Below, one piece after another: positions 17,887 to 27,675 of a stretch of 64,000 nucleotides of DNA (positions are counted from its first letter, which is position 1; every line of letters begins with the position of its first letter). Location: NCBI GenBank assembly GCA_963829545.1, contig CAWHIX010000008.1, forward strand, positions 124,001 to 188,000. Direction: 5' to 3'. The position numbers and the translations under genes were made by a program. Under the pieces are notes generated by a model. It made no database searches and was not told the origin of the DNA. It saw nothing but the letters and a program-made list of their open reading frames with translations. The DNA comes from JAXGXJ01 sp963829545. GTDB lineage: Bacteria; Actinomycetota; Thermoleophilia; RBG-16-64-13.

Positions 17887-20496
17887 ATGTCGCAAGAGGC
17901 GAAGGATGGACAAGGGGAAAGGACTGTCTACCGCGGGCTGAGTTTCATAGGCATCGCGGCCGATGCGAACAGCGTGCGCGTGGAGTGCAAGGATGGCAGG
18001 ATCATCCGCATCCGGCCTCTTCAATACGACGAGAAGTATCCCGGCCTGGAGCCGTGGAAGCTGGAGGCTCGGGGCAAGAGCTTCTCCCCCAAGATGCTGT
18101 CGGCCGTTCCGCCGCTCAGCCTCGGCTACAAGAACCGGGTCTATTCCCCCAACCGGGTGCTGTATCCGCTGAAGAGGGTGGATTGGGACCCGACGGGCGC
18201 CCCCGGGTCCACCGGCCCCGGCGGGCGCAACCCGCAGAACCGCGGTCTCAGCAAGTACGAGCGCATCTCCTGGGATGAAGCTCTCGACATCGTGGTGGCC
18301 GAGATCGAGAGGGTCAAAGAGAAGTACGGCATGGAGGCCATCCTCTCCCAGTCCGACGGGCACGCCGAGACGAAGACCATCCATTCCGCTCACGGCTGTC
18401 ACCGCCGTCTCCTCAGGATGCTGGGCGGCTACACGCTCCAGACCCGCAACACCGACAGTTGGGAGGGCTGGTACTGGGGCGCCAAACACGTGTGGGGTTG
18501 CGAGCTCCTGGGACAGATGGTGCCGGTCGCCAACGTCATGTCGGACGTCTCCAACAACTGCGACGGCATCCTCTTCTGGGGCTGTGACCCTGAGACCACT
18601 CCCTGGGGCTTCAACGGGCAAACGGCCAGTCGGCTGAGCTACTGGTGGACCGAGTTGGGCATCAAGCAGATCTACATCGCTCCCGACTGCAACTACGGCA
18701 ACGCCGTCCACGCCGACAAATGGATCCCGGTGCTGCCCAACACCGACGCCGCCCTCTACCTTGCCATCGCTCACGTGTGGTTGACTGAGGGCACCTACGA
18801 TCAGGAGTACGTCGAGACCCATGCCGTGGGCTTCGAGAAGTTCCGGGCCTACGTCCTGGGCGAAGAGGACGGCGTTCCCAAGAACCCCAAGTGGGCCGCG
18901 CCCATCACGGGCGTGCCTTCCTACACCATCAGGGCCCTGGCCCGCTACTGGGGCAAGAAGACCGTCTCCATAGCCATCGGCAACGGTGGCCCGGGCATCA
19001 GGGGCCCGTACTCCACCGAGCCGGCCCGCCTGCAGGTATTGCTTCTGGCCATGCAGGGCGTCGGCAAACCCGGGGTGCACCAGTTCAAGATGATGGAGTG
19101 GGGGCTCTACAACAAGAAGTCCAACAACCCCCTGCCCCCGCCCAAGTACATACCCCTCATGATGGGGGCCAACCGCGGCTGGCTCTACACGGACACACCG
19201 CCGCAGTTCATCCCCAAGGACCTCATCCCCGACGCCATCCTCAAGCCGCCCCTGAGTTGGTACGGCACCACGCTCTCCCGGGACTCGGTCGATCAGCAGT
19301 TCATCAAATACACCTATCCGCGTGAGGGCGGCACCGAGATCCACATGATCTGGACCGACAGCCCCTCCTGGATGACGTGCTGGAACGACACCAATTCGTT
19401 CGTCCGGGCTGCGCGCGACCCCAAGATCGAGTTCGTGCTCGCTCAGCACCCCTGGATGGAGAACGACTGCCAGCTCGCCGACCTGGTGTTGCCCTCGCTC
19501 ACCATGATGGAGGTCGACGACATCGGCTGTGATTCGCTGAGCGCCATCTTCTACGTCGTGTTCCATGAGCCCCGGGCCATCGAACCCAGGGGCGAATCGA
19601 AGAGCGACTACGAGATCGTCTGCGCTATCGCCGAGCGCTTCGGGATATTGGAGGAGTACACAGGCGGCAACAGTGTCGACGACTGGATCAAGGTCGGATA
19701 CGAGACCTGCGGCGTGGCCGGCGACATCAGCTTCGAAGAGCTGAAGGAGAAGGGGTACTTCGTAGTCCCGCACGATACCGAAGTGCCGAACGACGGCAAG
19801 GCCGGCCTGCTCGACTTCTACGAGGACCCGGAGGGCCATCCTCTGACCACGCCCAGCGGCAAGATCGAGTTCTACTCCGAGCGGCTGGCCACGCACTTCC
19901 CCGACGATAACGAGCGGCCGCCCATGCCGCGTTGGATCCCGGAGGGAGAGTCGCACCAGGAGAGTCGGGACGGGGAGCGGGGCAAGAAGTATCCGCTGCT
20001 CGTCATCAGCAACCATCCCAGGTGGCGCGTGCACTCCCAGCACGACGACATGACCTGGCTGCGCGAGATCCGTACCTGCAAGGTCAAGGGTCCGGACGGA
20101 TACCAGTACGAGCCGCTCTGGATCCACCCCTCCGACGCCGAGGCGCGTGGCATCGCCGACGGCGAGGTGGTCACCATCTACAACGAGAGAGGCGCGGTGC
20201 TGGCCGGGGCCTGGGTCACGGAGAGGATCAGGCCGGGAGCGGTCTACATCGATCACGGGGCCCGCTGGGACCCCATCGTGCCCGGGGAGTTGGACCGTGG
20301 CGGTGCCATCAACACCATCACTCCCCACAACATCACCTCCAAGAACGCCACGGGCATGGTGTGCAGCGGCTTCCTGGTGGAGGTGGAACGGGCCGATCTG
20401 GATGCTCTGAGGAGGGCGTATCCGGAAGCGTTCAAACGGCCGTACCGCGCCGACGCCGGTCTCCGCTTGGAGCGCGTGCTGGAAGGGGGTCGGTGA
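17887..20496 (+). CDS. Transhydroxylase-like molybdopterin large subunit, copy 1
   Basis: 869 residues, DMSO-reductase superfamily, without the N-terminal Fe-S cluster and without a Tat signal. This matches the large subunit of Pelobacter acidigallici pyrogallol-phloroglucinol transhydroxylase (875 residues) and resorcinol hydroxylase. In the transhydroxylase His144, Asp174 and Mo-ligand Ser175 are key; here His159 (DGHAETK), Asp190 and Ser191 (NTDSWEGW) occupy equivalent places with the same spacing. The motif RGPYSTEP ends the central region. Small subunit starts two bases after the stop. Likely moves or adds a hydroxyl on polyhydroxylated rings; other catalysis within the family cannot be excluded. 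Intact frame. Confidence 0.88.
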   Translation: MSQEAKDGQGERTVYRGLSFIGIAADANSVRVECKDGRIIRIRPLQYDEKYPGLEPWKLEARGKSFSPKMLSAVPPLSLGYKNRVYSPNRVLYPLKRVDWDPTGAPGSTGPGGRNPQNRGLSKYERISWDEALDIVVAEIERVKEKYGMEAILSQSDGHAETKTIHSAHGCHRRLLRMLGGYTLQTRNTDSWEGWYWGAKHVWGCELLGQMVPVANVMSDVSNNCDGILFWGCDPETTPWGFNGQTASRLSYWWTELGIKQIYIAPDCNYGNAVHADKWIPVLPNTDAALYLAIAHVWLTEGTYDQEYVETHAVGFEKFRAYVLGEEDGVPKNPKWAAPITGVPSYTIRALARYWGKKTVSIAIGNGGPGIRGPYSTEPARLQVLLLAMQGVGKPGVHQFKMMEWGLYNKKSNNPLPPPKYIPLMMGANRGWLYTDTPPQFIPKDLIPDAILKPPLSWYGTTLSRDSVDQQFIKYTYPREGGTEIHMIWTDSPSWMTCWNDTNSFVRAARDPKIEFVLAQHPWMENDCQLADLVLPSLTMMEVDDIGCDSLSAIFYVVFHEPRAIEPRGESKSDYEIVCAIAERFGILEEYTGGNSVDDWIKVGYETCGVAGDISFEELKEKGYFVVPHDTEVPNDGKAGLLDFYEDPEGHPLTTPSGKIEFYSERLATHFPDDNERPPMPRWIPEGESHQESRDGERGKKYPLLVISNHPRWRVHSQHDDMTWLREIRTCKVKGPDGYQYEPLWIHPSDAEARGIADGEVVTIYNERGAVLAGAWVTERIRPGAVYIDHGARWDPIVPGELDRGGAINTITPHNITSKNATGMVCSGFLVEVERADLDALRRAYPEAFKRPYRADAGLRLERVLEGGR

Positions 20497-20497
20497 C

Positions 20498-21329
20498 ATG
20501 GGCAAGGTGATGGTCATAGACATCACGAAGTGCAACGGCTGCTACAACTGCCAGATAGCCTGCAAGGACGAGCACTGCGGCAACGACTGGTCGCCTATCG
20601 CCAAACCGCAGCCGCTCAGCGGCCAGTTCTGGCACAAGGTCACCGACCGGGTGCGCGGCCAGGTACCCAAGGTCAAGGTGGCCTACGAGCACACCATCTG
20701 CCAACACTGCGCCGATGCGCCATGCATGACGGCCTGTCCCGAGAAGGCCATCTACAGGCGCTCTGACGGAGCCGTGGTCATCGATCCGCAGGTCTGCAAG
20801 GGCAACCACAGTTGCGTGGAGAGCCTGCCCCTACGAGGGCGTGGTGTACTTCAACGAGGACCTCAAGATCGCGCAGAAGTGCACGTTCTGCGCGCATCTC
20901 CTCGACAAGGGATGGACCCAGACCCGCTGCTCGGAGGCCTGTCCCACCGGGGCCATCTCCTTCGGGGAAGAAGAGGAACTTGCAGAACTGATCGCCGGAG
21001 CGGAACTGCTCCGTCCCGATCTGGATACAGGTCCGCGCGTGTACTACATCGGCTTGCCCAAGACCTTCATCGGGGCGACCGTCTATGACCCCGAAGCAGA
21101 CGAGGTGGTGGAGCAGGCCCTGGTGACTCTGGAGCGGCTGGGAGACGAGGCGCCGGTGACGGCGCATACCGACGAGTTCGGCGACTTCTGGGTCGACGGC
21201 CTGCAGACCGGCGTCTACAACGTATCCGTGGCGAAGGATGGCTACGTCACCATCGACATGGCGGCGGTGACGGTCGACAAGGACCTGAATCTCGGCGACC
21301 TTCCCATGCAGCAAGAGCGGAGGCGGTGA
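20498..21329 (+). CDS. Transhydroxylase-like Fe-S small subunit 1 (one frameshift)
   Basis: About 276 residues, matching the 274 of the Pelobacter small subunit. Ferredoxin-like cysteine runs (CNGCYNCQIACKDEH, CQHCADAPCMTAC, CTFCAHLL, CSEACPTGA) would hold three [4Fe-4S] clusters. A C-terminal Ig-like/carboxypeptidase-regulatory-like domain (IGATVYDPE to DGLQTGVYNVSVAKDGY) is the hallmark of this small subunit family. One extra base near 20825 (VES to CPYEGVVYF) must be removed. Forms a cytoplasmic heterodimer with copy 1 and passes electrons. Confidence 0.86.
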
Positions 21330-21331
21330 AC

Positions 21332-21625
21332 GTGAGAGCCATAGTGAACATGATGTCCGGCAAGGTGGGCGGCGTTGTGGGCTGGCGTGCCCGTGAGATC
21401 CGCGTGGACAAGCCTACCGTGACCGTTGAGGACATCTTCCGGTCGGTGACCCTGAAGGATAGCGACACGACCCTGTACGACCTGATCTGCGAGGAGCAGG
21501 GGCTCAAGCCGGAGTATGCGGTGTTCATCGGCGGCGAGTTCATGCGGGGCGCCTACGACTGGCAGCGCCCCATCATCGACTCCGAGCAGATCCACGTGGC
21601 CGACTGGCCAATGAGCGACTCCTAG
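21332..21625 (+). CDS. Small beta-grasp-like protein (MoaD/ThiS-like?) in the transhydroxylase operon
   Basis: 97 residues from the GTG at 21332, chosen because GGAGG at 21319-21323 has proper spacing; a GTG at 21326 is too close. The last part (VTLKDSDTTLYDLIC, YAVFIGGEFM, IIDSEQIHVADWPMSDS) follows the ThiS/MoaD strand order and parallels the 25.0-kb minus-strand protein (GMTLDDLLEI, AILVNGVYV, LQDGDHVMVI). It ends in SDS rather than Gly-Gly, so it could not be activated for sulfur transfer as such. Fold assignment is tentative; a maturation or assembly role for the adjacent molybdoenzymes is inference. Confidence 0.5.
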   Translation: MRAIVNMMSGKVGGVVGWRAREIRVDKPTVTVEDIFRSVTLKDSDTTLYDLICEEQGLKPEYAVFIGGEFMRGAYDWQRPIIDSEQIHVADWPMSDS

Positions 21626-21641
21626 ACAAGGGGCGGACACG

Positions 21642-24230
21642 GTGGAAAAGACGGTATTGAAGGCCCTGGGTCAGTGCTCTTTCACCCGGAACGGAGATCC
21701 GGCGTCCATCGACGTGAAGGACGGCAGGATACTGCGCATCCGGCCCCTCCACTTCGAGGACAAATACACCAAGAAAGAGCTCAAGCCGTGGAGACTCGAG
21801 AAGGACGGAAAGGTACTCGATCTCGCGCTCAAGAGCTACCTGGCCCCCTACATGCTCGGCTACAAGAAGCGCGTCTACTCGCCCAACCGGATCCTCTATC
21901 CCCTCATCAGAGAAGACTGGGATCCAAACGGGGAGCGCAACGTCGAGAACCGGGGCAAGAGCAAGTACAGGCGCATCTCCTGGGACGAGGCGACCACCCT
22001 CATCGCCGGCGAGATCAAGCGGGTACGCGAGACCTACGGACCCTATGCCGTTCTCTGCCACGGTGACGGCCACGGCGAGACCAAGTGCGTGCACGGTCCC
22101 CATTCGTGCCAGATGCTGCTGATGGAGAAGGTGGGCGGCTATACGCAGGCCGTGCGCAACGCCGACAGCTGGGAGGGCTGGTACTGGGGCGCCGAGCACG
22201 TGTGGGGAGAGGGCATCCAGGGTCACCCCATGCCGGCCGACAACCTGCTCAACGACATCACCCAGCACACGCAGATGCTGGTCGCCATCGGCTGCGACTT
22301 GGAGACCACGCCTTGGGGCTTCGGCGGCCAGTTCCCCAGCAACGTCTGCTACTTCTGGTCCGATCTGGGGATCAAGCAGATCTCCATCGCCCCCGACCTC
22401 AACTACTACGCCGGCGTCCACGCCGACAAGTGGATCCCCATCCTGCCCAACACCGACGCCGCCCTGCAACTCGCCATCGCCTACACCTGGATCAAGGAGG
22501 GCATCTACGACAAGGAGTACGTCGCCACCCACGTGGTCGGTTTCGAGACCTTCCGCGCGTACGTCATGGGCGAAGAAGACGGCGTGCCGAAGTCGCCGGA
22601 ATGGGCGGCCGAGAAGACGGGCGTCTCCGAATGGACCATCAAGGCGCTGGCCCGCCAGTGGGCGGAACAGATCACCTCGACGCTGCACTACTACGGCGGC
22701 TCGTACATCCGCGGCCCCTTCGCGCACGAGCCGGCGCGGCTGGAGTGCGTCCTCATGGGCATGCAGGGACTGGGCAAGCCGGGTCGCCACGTCTACGCCA
22801 AGATGGGCGACGGACTGTCCCAGGGCGACCTACCCAGGCCGACCGTCGCGCTCCAGCTGGGCATCATCCGCAGCCAGGTGTGGAGCGGTCGTGCCCTGCT
22901 CGAACTCACGCCCCAGATCATCCCCAAGACCCAGCTTCACCAGGCCATCCTCGACGGTTCGGTGAGCTCCTGGGGGAGCACGTCGCTCTACGCGCACATC
23001 GAAGATCAGTTCAAGAAGTACACCTACCCCATCCCCGAGGAAGAGGGCGGGAGCGAGGTGCACATGATGTGGATGGACAACCCCTGCCGGACCACCTGCT
23101 GGAACAACAGCATGGAGTCCATCCAGGCCTACCGCAGCCCCAAGCTGGAGTGCATCGTCGTGCAGCACCCCTGGCTGGAGAACGACACCGTCTTCGCCGA
23201 CATCATCCTGCCCATCAACACCAAGTTCGAAGAGGAAGACTTCGCCCAGATCTCGAGCGCGTCCCCGCTCAAGGGCATTGCCTACGAGAAGAAGGCCATC
23301 GAGCCTCTCGGCGAATCGCTGAGCGACTACGAGGCCGTCGGTGAGGTGGCCAAGAAGATGGGTCTCTACGAGGAGTACACCTCCGGCATGACCGTGCCTG
23401 AGAAGATCAAGTGGGCCTACGAGGTGTGCGGACTCAAGGACAACCTCACCTGGGAGGAGTTCCAGGACAAGGAGTACTACTACATACCCACCGAGGACGA
23501 CTGGGAGAAGTACCCGGCCGGCATGCGGCTCTTCTACGAGGATCCCGAGGCCAATCCGCTGATCACTCCCAGCGGCAAGCTCGAGTTCTACTCGCAGCGT
23601 CTGGCCGACCACTTCCCCGACGACGAGGAACGTCCTCCCTATCCCAAGTGGATCGAGAAGGGGCCCAGCCACGACGAGCGCCTGTCCAGCGAGAGGGCTG
23701 AGAAGTACCCCTTCCTCTTGGTCAGCAACCACGCCCGCTGGAGGACCCACGCCGAGAACGACGACATCACCTGGCAGAGGGAGATCCGCACCTGCAAGAT
23801 CAGGGGTTACGACGGCTACCAGTACGAACCGGTCTGGATCCATCCGGAAGACGCGGCCTCCAGAGGTATCAAGGACGGGGATCTCGTCAAGCTCTTGAAC
23901 GAGCGGGGCACGGTGTTGGGTGCCGCTCTGGTGTGGGAACGCATCATGCCCGGCGTGGTCTACCAGGACCACGGGGCTCGGGCGGATCTCATCAGCACCG
24001 AGGCCGGCAAGTCCATCGATCGGGGTGGGGCCAACAACCTCATCTCCCCGGCCAACGGCACCTCCCAGAACTGCTGGGGCATGGCCACGAGCGGCTTCCT
24101 GGTAGACGTGCAGAAGGTCAGCATGGCCGAGATGGAGGAGTGGCGTCAGAAGTATCCCGATGCCTTCACGCGGGAGTACTCGCCGGCCGCGGGTCTGCGC
24201 TTCACGAGCTGGATCAAGGGAGAGGAGTAG
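21642..24230 (+). CDS. Transhydroxylase-like molybdopterin large subunit, copy 2
   Basis: 862 residues, intact. Same architecture as copy 1: DGHGETK (catalytic His), NADSWEGW (Asp and Mo-ligand Ser) and no N-terminal cluster. It differs at RGPFAHEP, where copies 1 and 3 have RGPY. GTG start at 21642 after AAGGGGCGG. The small subunit starts two bases beyond the stop. Divergence from copy 1 across the middle (SQGDLPRP to IIPKTQLHQ) suggests another substrate rather than gene dosage. Confidence 0.88.
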   Translation: MEKTVLKALGQCSFTRNGDPASIDVKDGRILRIRPLHFEDKYTKKELKPWRLEKDGKVLDLALKSYLAPYMLGYKKRVYSPNRILYPLIREDWDPNGERNVENRGKSKYRRISWDEATTLIAGEIKRVRETYGPYAVLCHGDGHGETKCVHGPHSCQMLLMEKVGGYTQAVRNADSWEGWYWGAEHVWGEGIQGHPMPADNLLNDITQHTQMLVAIGCDLETTPWGFGGQFPSNVCYFWSDLGIKQISIAPDLNYYAGVHADKWIPILPNTDAALQLAIAYTWIKEGIYDKEYVATHVVGFETFRAYVMGEEDGVPKSPEWAAEKTGVSEWTIKALARQWAEQITSTLHYYGGSYIRGPFAHEPARLECVLMGMQGLGKPGRHVYAKMGDGLSQGDLPRPTVALQLGIIRSQVWSGRALLELTPQIIPKTQLHQAILDGSVSSWGSTSLYAHIEDQFKKYTYPIPEEEGGSEVHMMWMDNPCRTTCWNNSMESIQAYRSPKLECIVVQHPWLENDTVFADIILPINTKFEEEDFAQISSASPLKGIAYEKKAIEPLGESLSDYEAVGEVAKKMGLYEEYTSGMTVPEKIKWAYEVCGLKDNLTWEEFQDKEYYYIPTEDDWEKYPAGMRLFYEDPEANPLITPSGKLEFYSQRLADHFPDDEERPPYPKWIEKGPSHDERLSSERAEKYPFLLVSNHARWRTHAENDDITWQREIRTCKIRGYDGYQYEPVWIHPEDAASRGIKDGDLVKLLNERGTVLGAALVWERIMPGVVYQDHGARADLISTEAGKSIDRGGANNLISPANGTSQNCWGMATSGFLVDVQKVSMAEMEEWRQKYPDAFTREYSPAAGLRFTSWIKGEE

Positions 24231-24232
24231 CC

Positions 24233-25060
24233 GTGGCCGGGAAGGTGTTTGTCATCGATATAGCCCGCTGCAACGGTTGCTACTGCTGCCAGCTTTCCTG
24301 CAAAGACGAGCACGTGGGCAACGACTGGACGCCCTATGCCAAGCCGCAGCCCGACACCGGGCAGTTTTGGCTCAAGCTGAACGAGTTCGTGCGGGGCACG
24401 GTACCCAAGGTGAAGCTCCACTATATGGGCGTGCCCTGCCAGCACTGCGACCAGGCTCCCTGCCTGGAGTCCTGCCCTGTCGAGGGCGCCATCTACAAGC
24501 GCGACGACGGCCTGGTCATCATCGACCCGCAGAAATGTACCGGCTGCAGAGAGTGCCTGCTCTCCTGCCCGTACGACGCCCTGTTCTTCAACGACGACCT
24601 GAACATCGCCCAGAAGTGCACCGGTTGCGCCCATCTGCTCGACAAGGACTGGAAGGTCCCCCGCTGCGTGGATTCCTGCCCGACAGGGGCGATGAAGTTC
24701 GGGGACGAAGCGGAGTTCGCCGAAGAGATCGCCAGAGCCACTCTGCTCGGGCCCGCCGGCGAGACCAAGCCTCGCGTCTACTACCTCAACGTCCCCAAGC
24801 GCTTCGTCGGAGGGCTCGTGTACGACCCGGTGGAGAAGGAGATCGTGCGGGGGGCCCGCTGCACTCTGGTGGACGCGGAGACCGGCGAGCAGCGGATCGT
24901 GGAGACCGATGGCTTCGGCGACTTCTGGTTCAAGGATCTGGAGGAGAGGACGTACTCGCTCACTATCGAAGCGGAGGGCTTCGCTCCCGTGCAGTACCCG
25001 TCGCTGGACACCAGCGACGACATCAACCTGGGTGAGATCGCCCTCAGCCGCCCGACATGA
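24233..25060 (+). CDS. Transhydroxylase-like Fe-S small subunit 2
   Basis: 275 residues, intact, the best reference copy. CNGCYCCQLSCKDEH, CQHCDQAPCLESC, CTGCRECLLSC, CTGCAHLL and CVDSCPTGA give the cysteines for three [4Fe-4S] clusters. C-terminal Ig-like domain runs from VGGLVYDPVEKE to TYSLTIEAEGF and ends DINLGEIAL. GTG start at 24233, directly after copy 2. The 3' end overlaps by 17 bases the tail of a convergent minus-strand MoaD-like gene. Confidence 0.9.
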   Translation: MAGKVFVIDIARCNGCYCCQLSCKDEHVGNDWTPYAKPQPDTGQFWLKLNEFVRGTVPKVKLHYMGVPCQHCDQAPCLESCPVEGAIYKRDDGLVIIDPQKCTGCRECLLSCPYDALFFNDDLNIAQKCTGCAHLLDKDWKVPRCVDSCPTGAMKFGDEAEFAEEIARATLLGPAGETKPRVYYLNVPKRFVGGLVYDPVEKEIVRGARCTLVDAETGEQRIVETDGFGDFWFKDLEERTYSLTIEAEGFAPVQYPSLDTSDDINLGEIALSRPT

Positions 25061-25277
25061 ACGGGATGACCATCACGTGGTCGCCGTCCTGCAGACGATG
25101 GTGAAGCCGGACGTAGACCCCGTTGACGAGGATCGCTTCGGTGTCGCCGGGAACGTGGAGGATCTCGAGCAGATCGTCCAGGGTCATGCCGTCTACGAGC
25201 GGCACGCAAACAGTCGGACGACCCTCCCTGGCCGGGAAGGTCTCCACGGTGACCGTGCTCTGTCTTTCGGCGTTCAT
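25044..25277 (-). CDS. MoaD/ThiS-like sulfur-carrier protein
   Basis: 77 residues from the ATG at 25277; an upstream in-frame ATG at 25325 would add 16 residues. Ubiquitin-like pattern: PLVDGMTLDDLLEIL, EAILVNGVYV, LQDGDHVMVIPFMSGG. It ends in Gly-Gly, as needed for adenylation and thiocarboxylation, so it may donate sulfur for pterin-dithiolene synthesis. Lone minus-strand gene inside a long plus-strand block. Confidence 0.68.
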   Translation of the reverse strand: MNAERQSTVTVETFPAREGRPTVCVPLVDGMTLDDLLEILHVPGDTEAILVNGVYVRLHHRLQDGDHVMVIPFMSGG

Positions 25278-25348
25278 GCCTGCCAGTTTACTCGCTGTGG
25301 GCCGTGCATGTGGCAAAGAGTCCACGTCTAGTGGAGGGTTAGACTAAC

Positions 25349-27634
25349 ATGGGCGTCGAAGAGAAGAAGATCGTCTGCTGGGCGTCGCCGGGCTGCATCC
25401 ATCAGTGCGGACTCATCGCCACCGTGAAGGACGGCGAACTGGTCGGCCTACGGGGCAACCCGGACTATCCCACCCCCAATCACGGCTGCGGCGACCGCAT
25501 GCCTCACCACGCCAAGTGGCTGTATAGCTCGGAGCAGCTTCTCTATCCGCTGAAGAGAAAGGGCGAGAGGGGCGAGAACCAATGGGAACGCGTCTCCTGG
25601 GATCAGGCCCTGGATGAGATAGCGACTAAGCTCGTCGACCTCAAGCAGGAGTACGGCGCCGAGACCCTCGCCGTCCAGGAGGGGACCTATCGCAACGATC
25701 ACTACGGCCTGCGCGCCCGCTTCCTGCATCTCTTCGAAAACCCCATGAACATCGGCTGCGCCGGCACCATCTGCCGCTGCAACACTATCGCCCTCAACTA
25801 CGCGCTCCTGGGCATGACCAACTCCAGACCGAAGCTGCCCAACCTCAAGTGTCTGGTCATCGAGGGCTGCAACCTCAGCGACACGGCCCCGCTCGATTTC
25901 CAGCGGCTCAAGAAACGCATGGCGGAAGGCGACCTCAAGCTCATCGTCATCGATCCCCGGCGCACCGAGGCGGGCAGGCTCGCCGACATCTGGGTGCAGT
26001 TGCGTCCGGGCACCGACACGGCTCTCTTCATGGCCTGGATCAATGTGATCATCGAGGAGGGTCTGTACGACAGGTCTTTCGTCGAGCAGTGGACCTTCGG
26101 CTTCGACGAGTTGCGCGCCCGGGCCGCCGAGTACACCCCCGAGAGGGTCGCGGAGATCACCTGGGTCTCCGCGGATGTCATCCGGGAATCGGCGCGCATG
26201 TACGCTACCAATTGGCCGGCGGGCTTCCACTGGGGAAGCGCCACCGACATGCTGGGGCGCAACTCCATCAGGGTCGAGCAGGCAAGGATCTGCCTGCGGG
26301 CCATCACGGGCAACCTGGCCATCGGCGGCGGGGAGGTGATCGTCGGGCCCGGGCCCATCATCGGCGGCACCATCGGCGTGCGCGATTCCATGCTCGCCCT
26401 GCCCGAGAAGGTCAGCCCCGAGCAGCGGAAGAAACAGCTCGGCGCCGATAGGTTCAAGCTTCTCGGGTGGCCGGGCTACGAGGCCATGGGCAAGTATCAC
26501 GAGGAGACCTACGGCGTGCCCTTCCCCACGGCGGCCCACAACTTCGTGGCGGTGCAGCCTCTCATCTGGAAGGCGGTCCTCGAGGAAGACCCCTATCCGG
26601 TGAAGGCCATGATCACCTGGGGCAGCAACGTGCTCCTCAACGGGGGAGACGTCAAGACCATCTACAAGGCGCTCAAGAGTCCCAACCTGGAGTTGCACGT
26701 GGTGCTGGAGCACTTCATGACGCCCACGGCACTCCTGGCCGATTACGTGCTTCCCATAGCGAGCAAGCTCGAAAAGCCCATGTGCGCCACCCACGAGGAC
26801 TTCGCACCCAACATCGCCTGCGGCGAGGCGGCGGTGGAGCCGCGGGGCGAGCGCCGCGGCGACTTCTTCGTGTGGAAGGGGCTTGCCGACCGCCTGGGCT
26901 TCGGCGAGTACTTTCCCTGGGCGACGGAGGAGGAGTTGGCCGACTATCGCCTGGCTCCTCTGGGCCGGACTTTCAAGGAAGTCGCCACCCAGGAGTACTT
27001 CGTGCGTAGCGACGAGCCCTGGACCTACGACACCATCAACCCCAGGACGGGCAAGCGGACCGGGTTCGCCACTCCGTCGGGCAAGGTGGAACTCTACTCC
27101 AACGTGCTGGAGCAGCTGGGCTACGACCCCCTGCCCTTCTACGAGGAACCCCCGGAGAGCCCCATCAGCACCCCGGAGGTGGCCGTGGAGTACCCGTACA
27201 TACTCATCACGGGCGGCAACTTCCGGCCCATGTTCCACTCCGAGAACCGGCAACTGGGTGTCGGCACCCGCGAGCAGTACCCCGACCCCATCATGGACAT
27301 CCACCCGGACACCGCCCGAGAGCACGGCATCGAGGAGGGCGACTGGGTGTTCGTCGAGACCCGCAAAGGCGTGATCCGGCAGCGGGCCAAGCTCACGGAC
27401 GAGATCGACCCACGGGTGGTCAACGTGCAGAGCCACTGGTGGTTCCCGGAGCAGCCGGCTCGAGAGCCGTGGCTGCATGGTCTTTGGGAGTCGAACTGCA
27501 ACGTGCTCACTGCCGCGGACGACCCGGATACCTTCGACCCGGTGACCGGCGGTTGGCCGCTGCGTGCGCTCCTGTGCAAGGTCTACAAGGCGGAGACCGT
27601 CGGTGGGCGGACTCCATCGCCCCGAAGTACGTGA
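25349..27634 (+). CDS. Molybdopterin oxidoreductase, acetylene-hydratase/thiosulfate-reductase-like
   Basis: 761 residues, DMSO-reductase superfamily with an N-terminal [4Fe-4S] motif (C10, C16, C20, C47 in CWASPGCIHQCGL and HGCGDR). The metal-ligand region reads GCAGTICRCNT, with Cys142 or Cys144 the likely Mo/W ligand. The LKRKGERGENQWERVSWDQALDEIA block is typical of the subgroup holding acetylene hydratase and thiosulfate/polysulfide-reductase catalytic subunits. No Tat signal and no electron-transfer or membrane subunit follows, which suggests a soluble enzyme. Belongs to a different subfamily from its transhydroxylase-like neighbours. GGAGGG precedes the ATG. Ends at 27634. Confidence 0.85.
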   Translation: MGVEEKKIVCWASPGCIHQCGLIATVKDGELVGLRGNPDYPTPNHGCGDRMPHHAKWLYSSEQLLYPLKRKGERGENQWERVSWDQALDEIATKLVDLKQEYGAETLAVQEGTYRNDHYGLRARFLHLFENPMNIGCAGTICRCNTIALNYALLGMTNSRPKLPNLKCLVIEGCNLSDTAPLDFQRLKKRMAEGDLKLIVIDPRRTEAGRLADIWVQLRPGTDTALFMAWINVIIEEGLYDRSFVEQWTFGFDELRARAAEYTPERVAEITWVSADVIRESARMYATNWPAGFHWGSATDMLGRNSIRVEQARICLRAITGNLAIGGGEVIVGPGPIIGGTIGVRDSMLALPEKVSPEQRKKQLGADRFKLLGWPGYEAMGKYHEETYGVPFPTAAHNFVAVQPLIWKAVLEEDPYPVKAMITWGSNVLLNGGDVKTIYKALKSPNLELHVVLEHFMTPTALLADYVLPIASKLEKPMCATHEDFAPNIACGEAAVEPRGERRGDFFVWKGLADRLGFGEYFPWATEEELADYRLAPLGRTFKEVATQEYFVRSDEPWTYDTINPRTGKRTGFATPSGKVELYSNVLEQLGYDPLPFYEEPPESPISTPEVAVEYPYILITGGNFRPMFHSENRQLGVGTREQYPDPIMDIHPDTAREHGIEEGDWVFVETRKGVIRQRAKLTDEIDPRVVNVQSHWWFPEQPAREPWLHGLWESNCNVLTAADDPDTFDPVTGGWPLRALLCKVYKAETVGGRTPSPRST

Positions 27635-27675
27635 AGCGTTCTGGGGGCGAGAGCGCCGCAGAGAAGGAGAGGCTC

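Noticed and set aside
17704..20535. 943-codon open frame on the minus strand opposite transhydroxylase copy 1 (and similar long frames at 3152-4438, 12200-13966, 25448-27478)
   Set aside because: Antisense frames of GC-rich genes with strong third-position bias. The plus-strand products have clear family motifs and ribosome sites; the minus-strand products are His/Val/Leu/Gly-rich with no recognisable domain.
17887..25060. Gut-type catechol dehydroxylase assignment for the molybdoenzymes
   Set aside because: Those enzymes are exported with twin-Arg signals and differ in partner subunits. These have no signal, lack the N-terminal cluster and carry the transhydroxylase-type Ig-domain small subunit.
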